This document shows, one piece after another, positions 51,537-60,614 of a stretch of 64,000 nt of DNA. The DNA comes from Nitratireductor luteus. GTDB taxonomy: Bacteria > Pseudomonadota > Alphaproteobacteria > Rhizobiales > Rhizobiaceae. The stretch covers positions 124,001 to 188,000 of the forward strand of contig NZ_JAOANW010000006.1 in the NCBI RefSeq assembly GCF_026162365.1, given 5' to 3'. A program made the translations under genes and the position numbers. The notes under the pieces are model-generated. The model did no database searches. It worked only from the letters and a program-made list of their open reading frames with translations, and was not told the DNA's origin. Position 1 is the stretch's first letter. Each line of letters begins with the position of its first letter.

Positions 51537-53048
51537 TTACTTCCAGCGCATCTGGAAGAAACGAACCACCTCGTCAGGGGTCGGCGTGTATTCCGCGTCC
51601 TGGGTAAAGACGTAGTTGGAATTATAGGAGAACAGCGGGACCCAGTAGGCTTCGTCCGCGATCTTCTTCAGCGCCTTGGAATAATTCTCCTTGCGCACCG
51701 CCGGGTCGACCGAGGTGTCGGCGAGGTCGAGCCAGGCCTTGACCTCGTCGTCGCGGGCGAAGTCCTCTGCACCGTGCTTGAAGAACTCGCTGGTGATGGC
51801 GGAGGCGTCGTTCACCGAATAGGAGCCCCAGGTCTGGAAGCTCATCTGCGTCTCGCCACTGCGGCGCAGGTCGCGCAGCGCCGAATACTGCAGATATTTG
51901 AGGTTTGCCGTGATCCCCACCTCGGCCAGATAGGCCAGCATCGCCTCGGCATATTCGCGGTTGCGATAGGCGTAGAGATCGATCTCGAAGCCTTCCGGAT
52001 AACCCGCCTCGGCGAGAAGCGCCTTGGCCTTCTCCGGATCGTAGTCATAGGCGGTCACGTCCTGCTCGCAGCCGAACTGGGTCGGGAAGCAAGCCGAATT
52101 GACCACCTTCGACGCTCCCTTGAGCAGGTTGTCGACGATCGCCTGGCGGTCGATCGCATGGCCGAGCGCCTGGCGCACGGCGCGCTTGGTTATCGGATGG
52201 TCGCCGCTGCGGCCGGCCGCATCGAGTTCCAGATAGCCGATGCGCATCGTGCTTTCATTGACCACGTTGAAGCGGCCCATGGCGGCGAGCTTCTCCGCCT
52301 GGTCGGCTGGCACGCCCCAGATGAAATCGACACCGCCGCTGAACAGTTCAGCCAATTGCGTGTTGACGTCGGGGATGGTGCGAATATCGACGGTGCCGAT
52401 GGTCGCCTTCCCCTTGGGGCTATCGTGATAGCCTTCATACTTCTTCAGAACGAAATGCTTGCCGGGCTCGACGCTTTCAACCATGTACGGGCCGGTGCCG
52501 ACTGGCTTCAGCGCCATCCCGGCCGGGCCGACCTCGGCGTAATACTCGTTCGGGTAAATCGAAACCGGCCCGGAAAGATATTCCAGCGCGGCCGGGAACG
52601 GCCCGCTGGTGACGATGCGAACCGTGTATTTGTCGACCTTTACGGCTTCCTTCATCCAGTTGACGTTGCGCTGGACGACCGCGCCGTTTTCCGGATCTGC
52701 TACGTAGTTGACCGTGTAAACCACATCGTCGGCGTCGAATTCCTCGCCGTTGTGGAACCGCACGCCCTCGCGCAGCTTCAATTCCAGCGTCGTGTCGTCG
52801 ACCCATTCCCAGGAGGTGGCGAGATTGCCTTCATACTCACCCGTCTCCTGGTTGAGATAAAGCAGCCCATCCCAGATGGAACGCTGCAGGATAACGCCCT
52901 CGCGGGCCGAATTGAAATAGCTGTCGACCGACTCCAGCTCTTTCGTGAAGGCTGCGTTGAGCGTGTCGCCTGCCTTGCCCGCCAAGGCATGACCGCCCGT
53001 CATGACGGCGGCCAAAGCAATCGAGCCCATCAAAATGCGTGATTTCAT
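51537..53048 (-). CDS. Peptide/nickel-type ABC substrate-binding protein (SBP family 5)
   Basis: 503-residue periplasmic receptor with signal peptide (LMGSIALAAVMTGGHALAG). Family blocks: WEWVDDTTLELKLREGVRFHNGEEFDADDVVYTVNYV, VGTGPYMVESVEPGKH, and KRAVRQALGHAIDRQAIVDNLLKG. Ligand is probably a short peptide, by the neighbouring gamma-glutamyltransferase and M20 peptidase; opine or glutathione-type ligands are alternatives. ATG at 53048 has only a weak TAAGAA site. First gene of the operon, with a perfect TATAAT at 53098-53103. Confidence 0.86.
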   Translation of the reverse strand: MKSRILMGSIALAAVMTGGHALAGKAGDTLNAAFTKELESVDSYFNSAREGVILQRSIWDGLLYLNQETGEYEGNLATSWEWVDDTTLELKLREGVRFHNGEEFDADDVVYTVNYVADPENGAVVQRNVNWMKEAVKVDKYTVRIVTSGPFPAALEYLSGPVSIYPNEYYAEVGPAGMALKPVGTGPYMVESVEPGKHFVLKKYEGYHDSPKGKATIGTVDIRTIPDVNTQLAELFSGGVDFIWGVPADQAEKLAAMGRFNVVNESTMRIGYLELDAAGRSGDHPITKRAVRQALGHAIDRQAIVDNLLKGASKVVNSACFPTQFGCEQDVTAYDYDPEKAKALLAEAGYPEGFEIDLYAYRNREYAEAMLAYLAEVGITANLKYLQYSALRDLRRSGETQMSFQTWGSYSVNDASAITSEFFKHGAEDFARDDEVKAWLDLADTSVDPAVRKENYSKALKKIADEAYWVPLFSYNSNYVFTQDAEYTPTPDEVVRFFQMRWK

Positions 53049-53097
53049 TTGTTCTTAAGCCGGCGCGAAACCGGCCCCCTCTGATTGGCATCTTTTT

Positions 53098-53124
53098 ATT
53101 ATATTATGATACGGTACACCGTAT
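53098..53124 (-). promoter_or_regulatory. Peptide operon promoter and IclR-type operator
   Basis: On the minus strand a perfect -10 TATAAT (53098-53103) is preceded by the inverted repeat ATACGGT-AC-ACCGTAT (53109-53124), which covers the -35 area. The divergent IclR protein (53209 on) is the likely binder. Expected start of transcription is near 53092, about 45 bases before the receptor ATG. Confidence 0.5.
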
Positions 53125-53208
53125 AATGGTTCAGCGTATGAGCGGGGATTTTGCTTGTCAAGAATGAGGCGATGCGATTTACCGGCGCGATGGACAGGGG
53201 ACACAGCA

Positions 53209-53976
53209 TTGACCAAGCAGAAGCAGGACACGCTGTTTGTCGGCTCGCTGGAAAAGGGAATGCGCGTGTTGAGCGCTTTCGGCGAGCGTCACCGCGCATT
53301 GGGTTTAACGGAGATCGCCGCCCTCACCGGCCTTGACAGGAGCGCCGTGCAACGGCTCGCCAACACGCTGCACAAGACGGGCTACCTCAACAAGGACCCC
53401 GAGACGCGGCGCTACAGCCCGTCGCTGAAGTTTCTCGAGCTGGGAAATGCCTATCTGTGGTCCGACCCTCTGGTCCAGCTTGCCATGCCTAAGCTGATCG
53501 AGCTTGGCCGCAAGCTTGGCGAACGCGTGAATGTTGCGCGGCTCGACGGAGACCAGATTGTCTACGTCATCCGCATCCCCACGCAGCTGACGAGCTTCGG
53601 CGCGATGATCGCGGGGCGCCGCCTATCGGCGCTCACTACATCCAGCGGCCGCGCCATGATCGCCTGTTTGAGCGCCGCCGAACGCAAGCACGCAGCGGAA
53701 ACCTGGCCGCTCACCGCTCTGACACTGAAGACGACGCTGGACCGGGCCAAGATTGCCGCCACGATCGAGGAAGCGGCCGCCTGCGGCTATGGCCTGACGG
53801 TCAGCGAAAACATCCTCAACGAAATAGGCATCGCCGCCCCCATTCTCGCCGCCGACGGCCGCCCCGTGGCAGCCGTGCAATGCTCGGTGTCGAGCATGAA
53901 ATGGAGCATCGAAAAAGTGCGCAGCGGCATTGCCCCCCATCTGATCGAGGTGGCGAACTCCATCCAGTTATCCTGA
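53209..53976 (+). CDS. IclR family regulator
   Basis: 255-residue regulator: winged helix (about 15-75, LTEIAALTGLDRSAVQRLANTLH) and effector domain (about 85-250, RVNVARLDGDQIVYVIRIP, then GRAMIACLSAAER). The start is uncertain: TTG at 53209 has AGGGGA seven bases upstream and is preferred; ATG 53164 is in frame but lacks a site. Divergent from the peptide operon and its likely regulator. Convergent with the ACC deaminase gene, only 17 bases apart. Confidence 0.8.
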   Translation: MTKQKQDTLFVGSLEKGMRVLSAFGERHRALGLTEIAALTGLDRSAVQRLANTLHKTGYLNKDPETRRYSPSLKFLELGNAYLWSDPLVQLAMPKLIELGRKLGERVNVARLDGDQIVYVIRIPTQLTSFGAMIAGRRLSALTTSSGRAMIACLSAAERKHAAETWPLTALTLKTTLDRAKIAATIEEAAACGYGLTVSENILNEIGIAAPILAADGRPVAAVQCSVSSMKWSIEKVRSGIAPHLIEVANSIQLS

Positions 53977-53993
53977 GGCGGCCTGCCTTGCTT

Positions 53994-55007
53994 TCAGCCG
54001 TTGCGGAAGGCGTAGCTGTAGCCGTTGATCGCCGGCACGCCGCCCAGATGCGCGTAGAGCACTTTTGAGCCCTCCGGGAAGAACCCCTTTTTCACCAGGT
54101 CGATCATGCCCTGCATGGATTTTCCCTCATAGACGGGGTCGGTCATCATGCCTTCCAGCCGCGCGCAAAGGCGGATCGCCTCCTTGGTTTCCTGCGATGG
54201 CACGCCATAGATGGGATAGGCGTAGTCCTCATTGAGCACCACGTCGTCTTCCTCGATCGCACGCCCCAGTTCCACAAGCGCCGCTGTCTTCTGGGCGATG
54301 TCGAGCACTTGCGCCTTCGTCTGCGCCGGCGTTGCCGAGGCATCTATGCCGATGACGTTGCGCGCCCGACCGTCTGCGGCGAAACCGACCAACATGCCGG
54401 CATGGGTGGAGCCGGTCACCGTGCAGACCACGATATAGTCGAACTTGAAGCCGAGCTCTTTTTCCTGCGCGCGCACCTCCTCGGCAAAGCCCACATAGCC
54501 CAGCCCGCCATATTTATGCACCGAGGCGCCGGCGGGGATGGGATAGGGCTTGCCGCCCTTCGCCTTCACGTCCTTCAGCGCGTTTTCCCAACTCTCGCGG
54601 ATGCCGATGTCGAAACCCTCGTCGACCAGTTCTACATCCGCGCCCATGACCCGGCTCAACAGGATGTTGCCGACCCGGTCATAGACGGCATCCTCATGCG
54701 GCACCCAGCTTTCCTGCACCAGCCGGCATTTGAAGCCGATCTTGGCCGCTGTCGCCGCCACCATGCGCGTGTGGTTCGATTGCACGCCGCCGATCGACAC
54801 CAGCGTGTCGGCGCCGGAGGCGATGGCGTCGGGCACGATATATTCCAGCTTGCGCAGCTTGTTGCCGCCGAAGGCAAGGCCCGAATTGCAGTCCTCGCGC
54901 TTGGCGTAAAGCTCTACCTTGCCGCCCAGATGCGCGGTCAGGCGCTCCAGCTTCTCGATGTGGGTGGGGCCAAAGGTGAGCGGATAGCGTTCGAATTTTT
55001 CCAGCAT
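53994..55007 (-). CDS. acdS: 1-Aminocyclopropane-1-carboxylate deaminase
   Basis: 337-residue fold-type II PLP enzyme that breaks ACC, the plant ethylene precursor, into 2-oxobutyrate and ammonia. Residues diagnostic for real ACC deaminase are all kept, one position lower than in the Pseudomonas enzyme: Lys50 (PLP), Ser77, Tyr267, Tyr293, Glu294 and Leu321. This separates it from D-cysteine desulfhydrase. ATG 55007 has AAGG seven bases upstream. Divergent from an Lrp-type regulator, the usual AcdR arrangement. Suggests life in or near plant roots. Confidence 0.93.
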   Translation of the reverse strand: MLEKFERYPLTFGPTHIEKLERLTAHLGGKVELYAKREDCNSGLAFGGNKLRKLEYIVPDAIASGADTLVSIGGVQSNHTRMVAATAAKIGFKCRLVQESWVPHEDAVYDRVGNILLSRVMGADVELVDEGFDIGIRESWENALKDVKAKGGKPYPIPAGASVHKYGGLGYVGFAEEVRAQEKELGFKFDYIVVCTVTGSTHAGMLVGFAADGRARNVIGIDASATPAQTKAQVLDIAQKTAALVELGRAIEEDDVVLNEDYAYPIYGVPSQETKEAIRLCARLEGMMTDPVYEGKSMQGMIDLVKKGFFPEGSKVLYAHLGGVPAINGYSYAFRNG

Positions 55008-55152
55008 GGGCAGCCTTTCCGGATGAAGGGGGAGAAAGCCGAAAGCTAGCGCATCACATGCGGAAGGTGCTTTCAAAGTTTACCTTTGATCTCATCCAAA
55101 ATAGCTATAGACATCGGTTATTCGACCGAAATCCTACTTTGCAGCCGGATAT

Positions 55153-55632
55153 ATGAAAGAATCTTCCGAGAAGCAGGCCTTGGACAGGATCGACCGCAAG
55201 ATCCTGCGGCAGTTGCAACGCGACGGCCGGTTGACGAACGCGGATCTGGCCAGGCTGGTCGATGTCAGCCCGGCCACCTGCCATCGTCGCACCGAGCGGC
55301 TTTTCAAGGCCGGGTACATTCGCGGCGTCCACGCTGCGGTCGCACCCGGACGTGTGGAACGTGGAGCATTGGTTATGGTCGGCGTGGTTCTCGACCGCTC
55401 GACGCCGGAGAGCTTTGCCGCCTTCGAGACGGCGGTCCGGAAGCTGCCGTTTATTCTCGACTGCCATCTGGTTGCCGGCGACTTCGATTACTTTCTCAAG
55501 ATCCGCGTGCGCGACATGGCCGATTTCAATCGCCTGCACGGCAGCCAGCTCATCGCCCTGCCAGGCGTGCGCCAGACGCGAACCTTCTTCGTCATGAAGG
55601 AGGTGGTGGACGGGGCGCTGCTCGATTTCTAG
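55153..55632 (+). CDS. acdR: Lrp/AsnC family regulator of ACC deaminase
   Basis: 159-residue feast/famine regulator: helix-turn-helix (about 8-55, LDRIDRKILRQLQRDGRLTNADLARLVDVSPATCHRR) and a RAM effector domain (about 70-155, ending VMKEVVDGALL). It is divergent from acdS across 145 bases, the classical AcdR layout, and would activate acdS with ACC. ATG 55153. Confidence 0.88.
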   Translation: MKESSEKQALDRIDRKILRQLQRDGRLTNADLARLVDVSPATCHRRTERLFKAGYIRGVHAAVAPGRVERGALVMVGVVLDRSTPESFAAFETAVRKLPFILDCHLVAGDFDYFLKIRVRDMADFNRLHGSQLIALPGVRQTRTFFVMKEVVDGALLDF

Positions 55633-55646
55633 CAGCGCCACGGGCC

Positions 55647-55672
55647 AGGGCGCCTAAGGTCCACTGCGCCCT
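55647..55672. terminator. Candidate bidirectional terminator hairpin
   Basis: AGGGCGC (55647-55653) and GCGCCCT (55666-55672) pair with a 12-base loop between the convergent acdR and matB genes, followed by AATT only. Weak candidate. Confidence 0.35.
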
Positions 55673-55719
55673 AATTGACGTCCTTGAGCAGTTCTCGCCG
55701 CCGGAATGAGATTTCCTGC

Positions 55720-57234
55720 TCAGCCATTCCCGTAAAGCGACTTGTAGGTCTCGCGCAGGACATTCTTTTGCACTTTGCCCATGGTGTTGCGCGGCAGGTC
55801 GCCGACAAAGATCACCCGCTTGGGCTGCTTGTAACGCGCGAGCCGGTCCTTGAGGCCGCCGAGCACCGCGTTCTCGTCTATGCCGGCCTCCGGCTTGCGC
55901 ACGACGATCGCCGTGACGCCCTCGCCGAAGTCGGGATGAGGCACGCCGATGACCGCGCTTTCGACCACACCTGGGAGCAGATCGATCTCGGTTTCCACCT
56001 CCTTGGGATAGATGTTGTATCCGCCGGAGATCACGAGATCCTTGCCGCGCCCCACGATGTGAACATACCCGTCCGCGTCGATCTTCCCGAGATCGCCGGT
56101 GATGAAGTATCCGTCCGGGCGGAATTCGGCCTCCGTCTTTTCCTGCATGCGCCAATAGCCCTTGAAGACATTGGGGCCCTTCACTTCGATCATGCCCGTC
56201 TCGTCCGTGCCCAGCGTACTGCCCGTCTCGGGATCCGTAACGCGCAGCGAAACCCCCGGAAGGGGAAAGCCGACAGTGCCGGCGATGCGCTTTCCGTCAT
56301 AGGGATTGGACGTGTTCATGTTCGTTTCGGTCATGCCGTAACGTTCGAGAATGGCGTGGCCGGTCATCTTGCGGAACCGCGTGTGGGTCTCGGCAAGCAG
56401 CGGCGCCGAACCGGAGACGAACAGGCGCATGCCGGACGCCACCTCACGGGTCAAGCCCGCGTGCTGGACGAGCCGCACATAGAAGGTCGGCACCCCCATC
56501 AACGCGGTCGCCTTCGGCATCAGCCGCAACACCTCGTCGGCGTCGAATTTCGGCAGGAAGTACATCGATGCGCCGGACAGGAGGATGACGTTGGAGGCGA
56601 CAAAAAGCCCGTGCGTGTGGAAGATCGGCAGAGCGTGGATCAGACGGTCGGTCTCGGTGAACCGCCAGTAGTCGCGCAATGTCAGCCCGTTCGACAGGAG
56701 ATTGTCATGCGTGAGCATCGCTCCTTTCGAGCGGCCCGTCGTGCCGGAGGTGTAGAGGATCGCCGCCAGATCGTCGGGCCCGCGCGGCACATCGCCGAAA
56801 TCGGCACCCTCGCCCGGCATGAGCTGCAGCAGCGTCCCGCCACCCTTGTCGTCGAGCGTTTCGACGCGTGCTCCGTGCTTGGCCGCGATCGCGCGGATGC
56901 TGTCGGCTGCAGCGGGCGTCGACACCACCAGCCGCGGCTCCGCATCGCCGATGAAATAATCGAGCTCGGCCGTCGTGTATCCGGTGTTGAGCGGCAGATA
57001 GACGGCCCCGGCGCGCAGGCAGGCCAGATAGAGCATCAGCGCCTCGGGGCTCTTTTCCACCTGCACGGCGACACGGTCGCCGGGCTCCACCGACAGCTTC
57101 TTCAGCGTGGCCGCAAGGCGGCCGGAAAAGGCGAACATCTCGTCATATGTCCATACCCGCCCATCGAGCGTCTCGATGAAGGTTGCGCCCGGGCTGGCCG
57201 CATCCCTTATGGCGTCGAACATATGGTTGCTCAT
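55720..57234 (-). CDS. matB: Malonyl-CoA synthetase
   Basis: 504-residue acyl-CoA synthetase activating malonate with ATP and CoA. Motifs: YTSGTTGRSKGAMLTH (A3), ERYGMTETNMNTSNPYDGKR (MatB-typical), ITGDLGKID, GRGKDLVISGGYNIYPKEVE and the catalytic Lys in PRNTMGKVQK. ATG 57234 overlaps the stop of matA (ATGA). It is the last gene of the matPQMAB unit: malonate in, malonyl-CoA, then acetyl-CoA by MatA. Confidence 0.9.
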   Translation of the reverse strand: MSNHMFDAIRDAASPGATFIETLDGRVWTYDEMFAFSGRLAATLKKLSVEPGDRVAVQVEKSPEALMLYLACLRAGAVYLPLNTGYTTAELDYFIGDAEPRLVVSTPAAADSIRAIAAKHGARVETLDDKGGGTLLQLMPGEGADFGDVPRGPDDLAAILYTSGTTGRSKGAMLTHDNLLSNGLTLRDYWRFTETDRLIHALPIFHTHGLFVASNVILLSGASMYFLPKFDADEVLRLMPKATALMGVPTFYVRLVQHAGLTREVASGMRLFVSGSAPLLAETHTRFRKMTGHAILERYGMTETNMNTSNPYDGKRIAGTVGFPLPGVSLRVTDPETGSTLGTDETGMIEVKGPNVFKGYWRMQEKTEAEFRPDGYFITGDLGKIDADGYVHIVGRGKDLVISGGYNIYPKEVETEIDLLPGVVESAVIGVPHPDFGEGVTAIVVRKPEAGIDENAVLGGLKDRLARYKQPKRVIFVGDLPRNTMGKVQKNVLRETYKSLYGNG

Positions 57235-58667
57235 CGGGAAAACTCCTTGCTGCCTTCTCTTCTTGCACGCTCACTCGCGAGGCTTTCGCCTGCGTCCACG
57301 TCGGACACGGGCACCAGGCTCCGCGAAGCGCGGCCCGCCGGTGCCAGCCGCCGGACGGGCTGTGCCGCCACCACTTCGCCGCGCCCGGCAAAGGCCTCAT
57401 GATTGGCTTCTATGTCTTCGAGCTTATAAAGATAATTGACCATCAGCCCATGCGCCTGACGCATCGCGCGCGGCGAGCGATCAGCGAGAAAGTTGATCCT
57501 TTCAAGCCGCGCGCCGTTTCCCAGATGGAAACGGGCGACCGGATCCACGATCTTGCCCCGGGCCGTTCTCGCGCGCAGGAAATAGCGGGCGGCCAGCACC
57601 GTCATGACAGGCCTGACCGCGGCAACGATCTCCTGCTTCTCCGCCCATTCGGGATCGTCCAGCACTTCCAGCCGTTCGCGCTCCCCGGTATCCAGCATGT
57701 CGGACACCTCCGGATGGCGTTCGCGCGACAACCAGTCAGCAAAAGCCGGCACCGGGGACAGCGTGACAAAGCTGTTGAGCTTGGGCAGTTCGCGGCGCAG
57801 ATCCTCCACCACCTGCTTGATCAGGAAGTTACCAAAGGAAACGCCGCGCAGCCCTTCCTGGCAGTTGGAGATGGAATAAAAGACTGCGGTGGTCGCCTCC
57901 TCCGCGCGCAGCGGCGCCCGGTCCTCGCGAAGCACGTCCGCGATGTTCGCCGGCATCTCCTTCATCAGCGCAACTTCCACGAAGATCAATGGCTCGTCGA
58001 CGAGCTGCGGATGAAAGAAGGCAAAACAACGTCGGTCTTCCGGCTTCAGCCTGCGCCGCAATTCGTCCCAGCCGTCTATGTGATGCACCGCTTCGTAACG
58101 GATCACCTTTTCCAAGATATCGGCCGGCGTCGACCAGCTTATCGGCCACAGCACCAGAAAGCCGCGATTGAACCAGGATGTGAAGAGATGCGCGAAATCG
58201 GCATCGACCGCTGCAAGGTCGGGTTCCCCGGTCTTGAGGCGTAGCAGTGCCTCGCGCATGCGCACCAGCGTCGCAATACCCTTCGGCGCCAGGTTCAGGC
58301 GGCGGATCAACTCCTGCCGCCGCGGCTCCGCCGCGGCGTGGAGTTCGAGCAGCGCCTTCGGCGTCGGATCGGCGCGGTAGGCGTCGATAGCCGTTTCCAG
58401 CCGTTCCGTGTCGGGCCCGAAACGACTGAGAAGCATCGTCATGAAATCGCGTTGCTGCGTTGGACTGAATTGCTCCCAGCGGTCCAGTATACCCTTGGCA
58501 AGCGCCATGCCGGAGGCCTCTCCCCGGCTTGAAAGAAGCGTTTCACAGGCCGCTTCGATGGCGCCCATGCCTTGGGCCTGGTGGTCGCGCGGACCGATGG
58601 ACAGGATGCGGCGCCCGCGTTCGGTGATCGCCTGGAGCATGTCGCTGAAGAAGGTCGCCCCGTTCAT
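57231..58667 (-). CDS. matA: Malonyl-CoA decarboxylase
   Basis: 478-residue decarboxylase turning malonyl-CoA to acetyl-CoA and CO2. N-terminal helical domain (about 60-150) and C-terminal GNAT-like catalytic domain with FYSISNCQEGLRGVSFGNFLIKQV and the RFHLGNGARLERINFLAD block that holds the catalytic His. A polar tail (after about 450) is extra. ATG 58667 overlaps the stop of the TRAP gene (ATGA) and has GGGAG upstream; the long open frame beyond lies inside that gene. Confidence 0.9.
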   Translation of the reverse strand: MNGATFFSDMLQAITERGRRILSIGPRDHQAQGMGAIEAACETLLSSRGEASGMALAKGILDRWEQFSPTQQRDFMTMLLSRFGPDTERLETAIDAYRADPTPKALLELHAAAEPRRQELIRRLNLAPKGIATLVRMREALLRLKTGEPDLAAVDADFAHLFTSWFNRGFLVLWPISWSTPADILEKVIRYEAVHHIDGWDELRRRLKPEDRRCFAFFHPQLVDEPLIFVEVALMKEMPANIADVLREDRAPLRAEEATTAVFYSISNCQEGLRGVSFGNFLIKQVVEDLRRELPKLNSFVTLSPVPAFADWLSRERHPEVSDMLDTGERERLEVLDDPEWAEKQEIVAAVRPVMTVLAARYFLRARTARGKIVDPVARFHLGNGARLERINFLADRSPRAMRQAHGLMVNYLYKLEDIEANHEAFAGRGEVVAAQPVRRLAPAGRASRSLVPVSDVDAGESLASERARREGSKEFSR

Positions 58668-59980
58668 TGCACAACTCCCATCATCTGGTTCGGCAGCCAG
58701 ACGGCAATCTGCGGAAAGACGCACAGGATGACGATTGCCAGGAACATGACCAACACGTAGGGAAGCGCGCCCCACAGGATCTCCCTGGTGGGAACGTCGG
58801 GAGCGATCGCGTTGATGACGAACAGATTGAGCCCGATGGGCGGCGTGATCAGCCCCACTTCCATATTGATCGTCAGCACGATTGCAAACCAGTAAGGATC
58901 GAAGCCCGCCTGGGTGACGATCGGGAACAGCATCGGTGCCGTCATCACGATCACGGCCACCGGCGGCAGGAACATGCCGGCGACCAACAGGAAAACATTG
59001 ATGACCGCCAGCAGCACCCAGCGGTTGACCTCCATGTCGCCAATGGCCGCGGCGATCGTCTGCGTGATGAAGAGCGAGGAAAGCGCGAAGGCGAAGAGCT
59101 CGGCCGCCGCCATGATCATCATGATCATCACGCTTTCGCGCATGGCCGATCCGAAGATGCCGGCAACCGGCCGGAAACGGAACAGCCGGTAGGCGATGAC
59201 CACGACGAGAAGCGTCAGCATCGCTCCCACGCCGGCGGCCTCGGACGGCGTGGCGATGCCGCCGTAAAGCACGTAGAGCGTGCCGGCGATGATCATCAGG
59301 AAAGGCAGGACACGAGGCAGGCCAGCCAATCGCTCGCGCATGGTAAAGCGCGTGGCGCGTGCGGCGAATTCATATCCCTTGCGCTTGCAGTCGATGATCG
59401 CCCAGACCATGAACATCAAGATCAGCATGATCCCCGGGAATATGCCGGCCATGAACAGCCGGCCGATCGAGGTCTCCGTGGCGATGCCGTAAACGATCAG
59501 CGTCACCGATGGCGGAATGAGGATGCCGAGCGTCCCGCCCGCGGCGATAGAGCCGGTGGCAACGGAACTCGGGTAGCCGCGCCGCAGCATTTCGGGAATG
59601 CCCATCTTGCCTATGGCTGCGCAGGTGGCGGGCGACGAGCCCGTCATGCCCGAAAAGATGCCGCAGGCGCCGATATTGGACAGCACCAGTCCCCCGGGCA
59701 CCCGGTTAAGCCAGCGGTCGAGCGAAGTGTAGAGGTCGGCTCCCGCCGGTGAGGAGGCGACCGCAGCGCCCATCAGGACGAACATCGGGATCGCCACATA
59801 GGCAAGGTTGGCGATACCCGAAAACATCGTGTCGCCCAGGATATAGAAAATGTCGAGACCGCTTTGCAGGAACAGGGCGACGAAGGCGGCAAGTCCGAGC
59901 GCGAAGGCGATCGGCATGCCCGTGCCCAGCAGCAGGAACAACGCGGCAATGATGGTCAGGCCGGCATAAGTCGGGCTCAT
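58664..59980 (-). CDS. matM: Malonate TRAP transporter large permease
   Basis: 438-residue DctM-type membrane protein with about twelve helices. Blocks: VAIPMFVLMGAAVASS, MTGSSPATCAAIGKMGIPEM, GGTLGILIPPSVTLIVYG, and LITPPIGLNLFVI. Translationally coupled to matQ (upstream, ATGA) and matA (downstream, ATGA). By context takes up malonate with MatP and MatQ. Confidence 0.88.
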   Translation of the reverse strand: MSPTYAGLTIIAALFLLLGTGMPIAFALGLAAFVALFLQSGLDIFYILGDTMFSGIANLAYVAIPMFVLMGAAVASSPAGADLYTSLDRWLNRVPGGLVLSNIGACGIFSGMTGSSPATCAAIGKMGIPEMLRRGYPSSVATGSIAAGGTLGILIPPSVTLIVYGIATETSIGRLFMAGIFPGIMLILMFMVWAIIDCKRKGYEFAARATRFTMRERLAGLPRVLPFLMIIAGTLYVLYGGIATPSEAAGVGAMLTLLVVVIAYRLFRFRPVAGIFGSAMRESVMIMMIMAAAELFAFALSSLFITQTIAAAIGDMEVNRWVLLAVINVFLLVAGMFLPPVAVIVMTAPMLFPIVTQAGFDPYWFAIVLTINMEVGLITPPIGLNLFVINAIAPDVPTREILWGALPYVLVMFLAIVILCVFPQIAVWLPNQMMGVVQ

Positions 59981-60543
59981 CGGGCGTCCCCCTTTATCAC
60001 GGGTTCGACAGGCACCAGACTTTCGGCACCGGCACTTTCGGGATCAGGCGATTGCATCGCATGACCCGAAAGCTGCGCCGCTATACCGGCGATATATTGC
60101 AGGCATAGCATCGCAAAACTTAACGGCAGGGCCGAAAGCGGTATCCATAGCGGCGGCGCCCAAACGCCGGAATGCCGCCAATTGCCCGCCCAGGCATCGT
60201 GGAACTGTATCCATGTCGCGGCGAGCATGATGGCGCAGAAGGAAAAGCCCAGCAGGCTGGCGACAAGACGCAGACGCCGGCGGACCCCATCGCTCACGAC
60301 GAGTTCGACCACGTCGACGCCGACATGGCCGCCTTTGAGCAATACGTAAGGCGCACCCAGAAACATCGCGGCCGTCGCAGCGAAGACGACGAAATCGTTC
60401 TGCCAGATCGTCGGCAGCCGAAGGACATACCGCATCAGGATCATCTGGCAGACGACGATCATGGCTGCGATCAAGAGTCCGGTCGCCAGCACCGCAAACG
60501 CGCGCGACATATGACCGACACTGCGGATATAGACCTGCACCAT
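59977..60543 (-). CDS. matQ: Malonate TRAP transporter small permease
   Basis: 188-residue DctQ-type membrane protein, four helices, with RYVLRLPTIWQNDFVVFAATAAMFLG (about 37-62) as the family block. ATG 60543 has AGGAAAC eight bases upstream; a TTG six bases earlier would be too near the site. Overlaps matM by four bases. Confidence 0.84.
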   Translation of the reverse strand: MVQVYIRSVGHMSRAFAVLATGLLIAAMIVVCQMILMRYVLRLPTIWQNDFVVFAATAAMFLGAPYVLLKGGHVGVDVVELVVSDGVRRRLRLVASLLGFSFCAIMLAATWIQFHDAWAGNWRHSGVWAPPLWIPLSALPLSFAMLCLQYIAGIAAQLSGHAMQSPDPESAGAESLVPVEPVIKGDAR

Positions 60544-60574
60544 TCGCAAGTTTCCTGTTGCAAGAAGAGAGTGA

Positions 60575-60605
60575 CCGGCGGCGTACGCCCTTCGTATGCC
60601 GCCGG
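60575..60605 (-). other. Intergenic stem-loop after matP
   Basis: Arms CCGGCGGCGTACG (60575-60587) and CGTATGCCGCCGG (60593-60605) pair over thirteen positions with one mismatch and a five-base loop, between the receptor gene and matQ. Confidence 0.73.
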
Positions 60606-60614
60606 CATCCGCCC

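Noticed and set aside
55675-57402. 575-codon open frame on the plus strand
   Set aside because: Antisense to matB; no recognisable domain.
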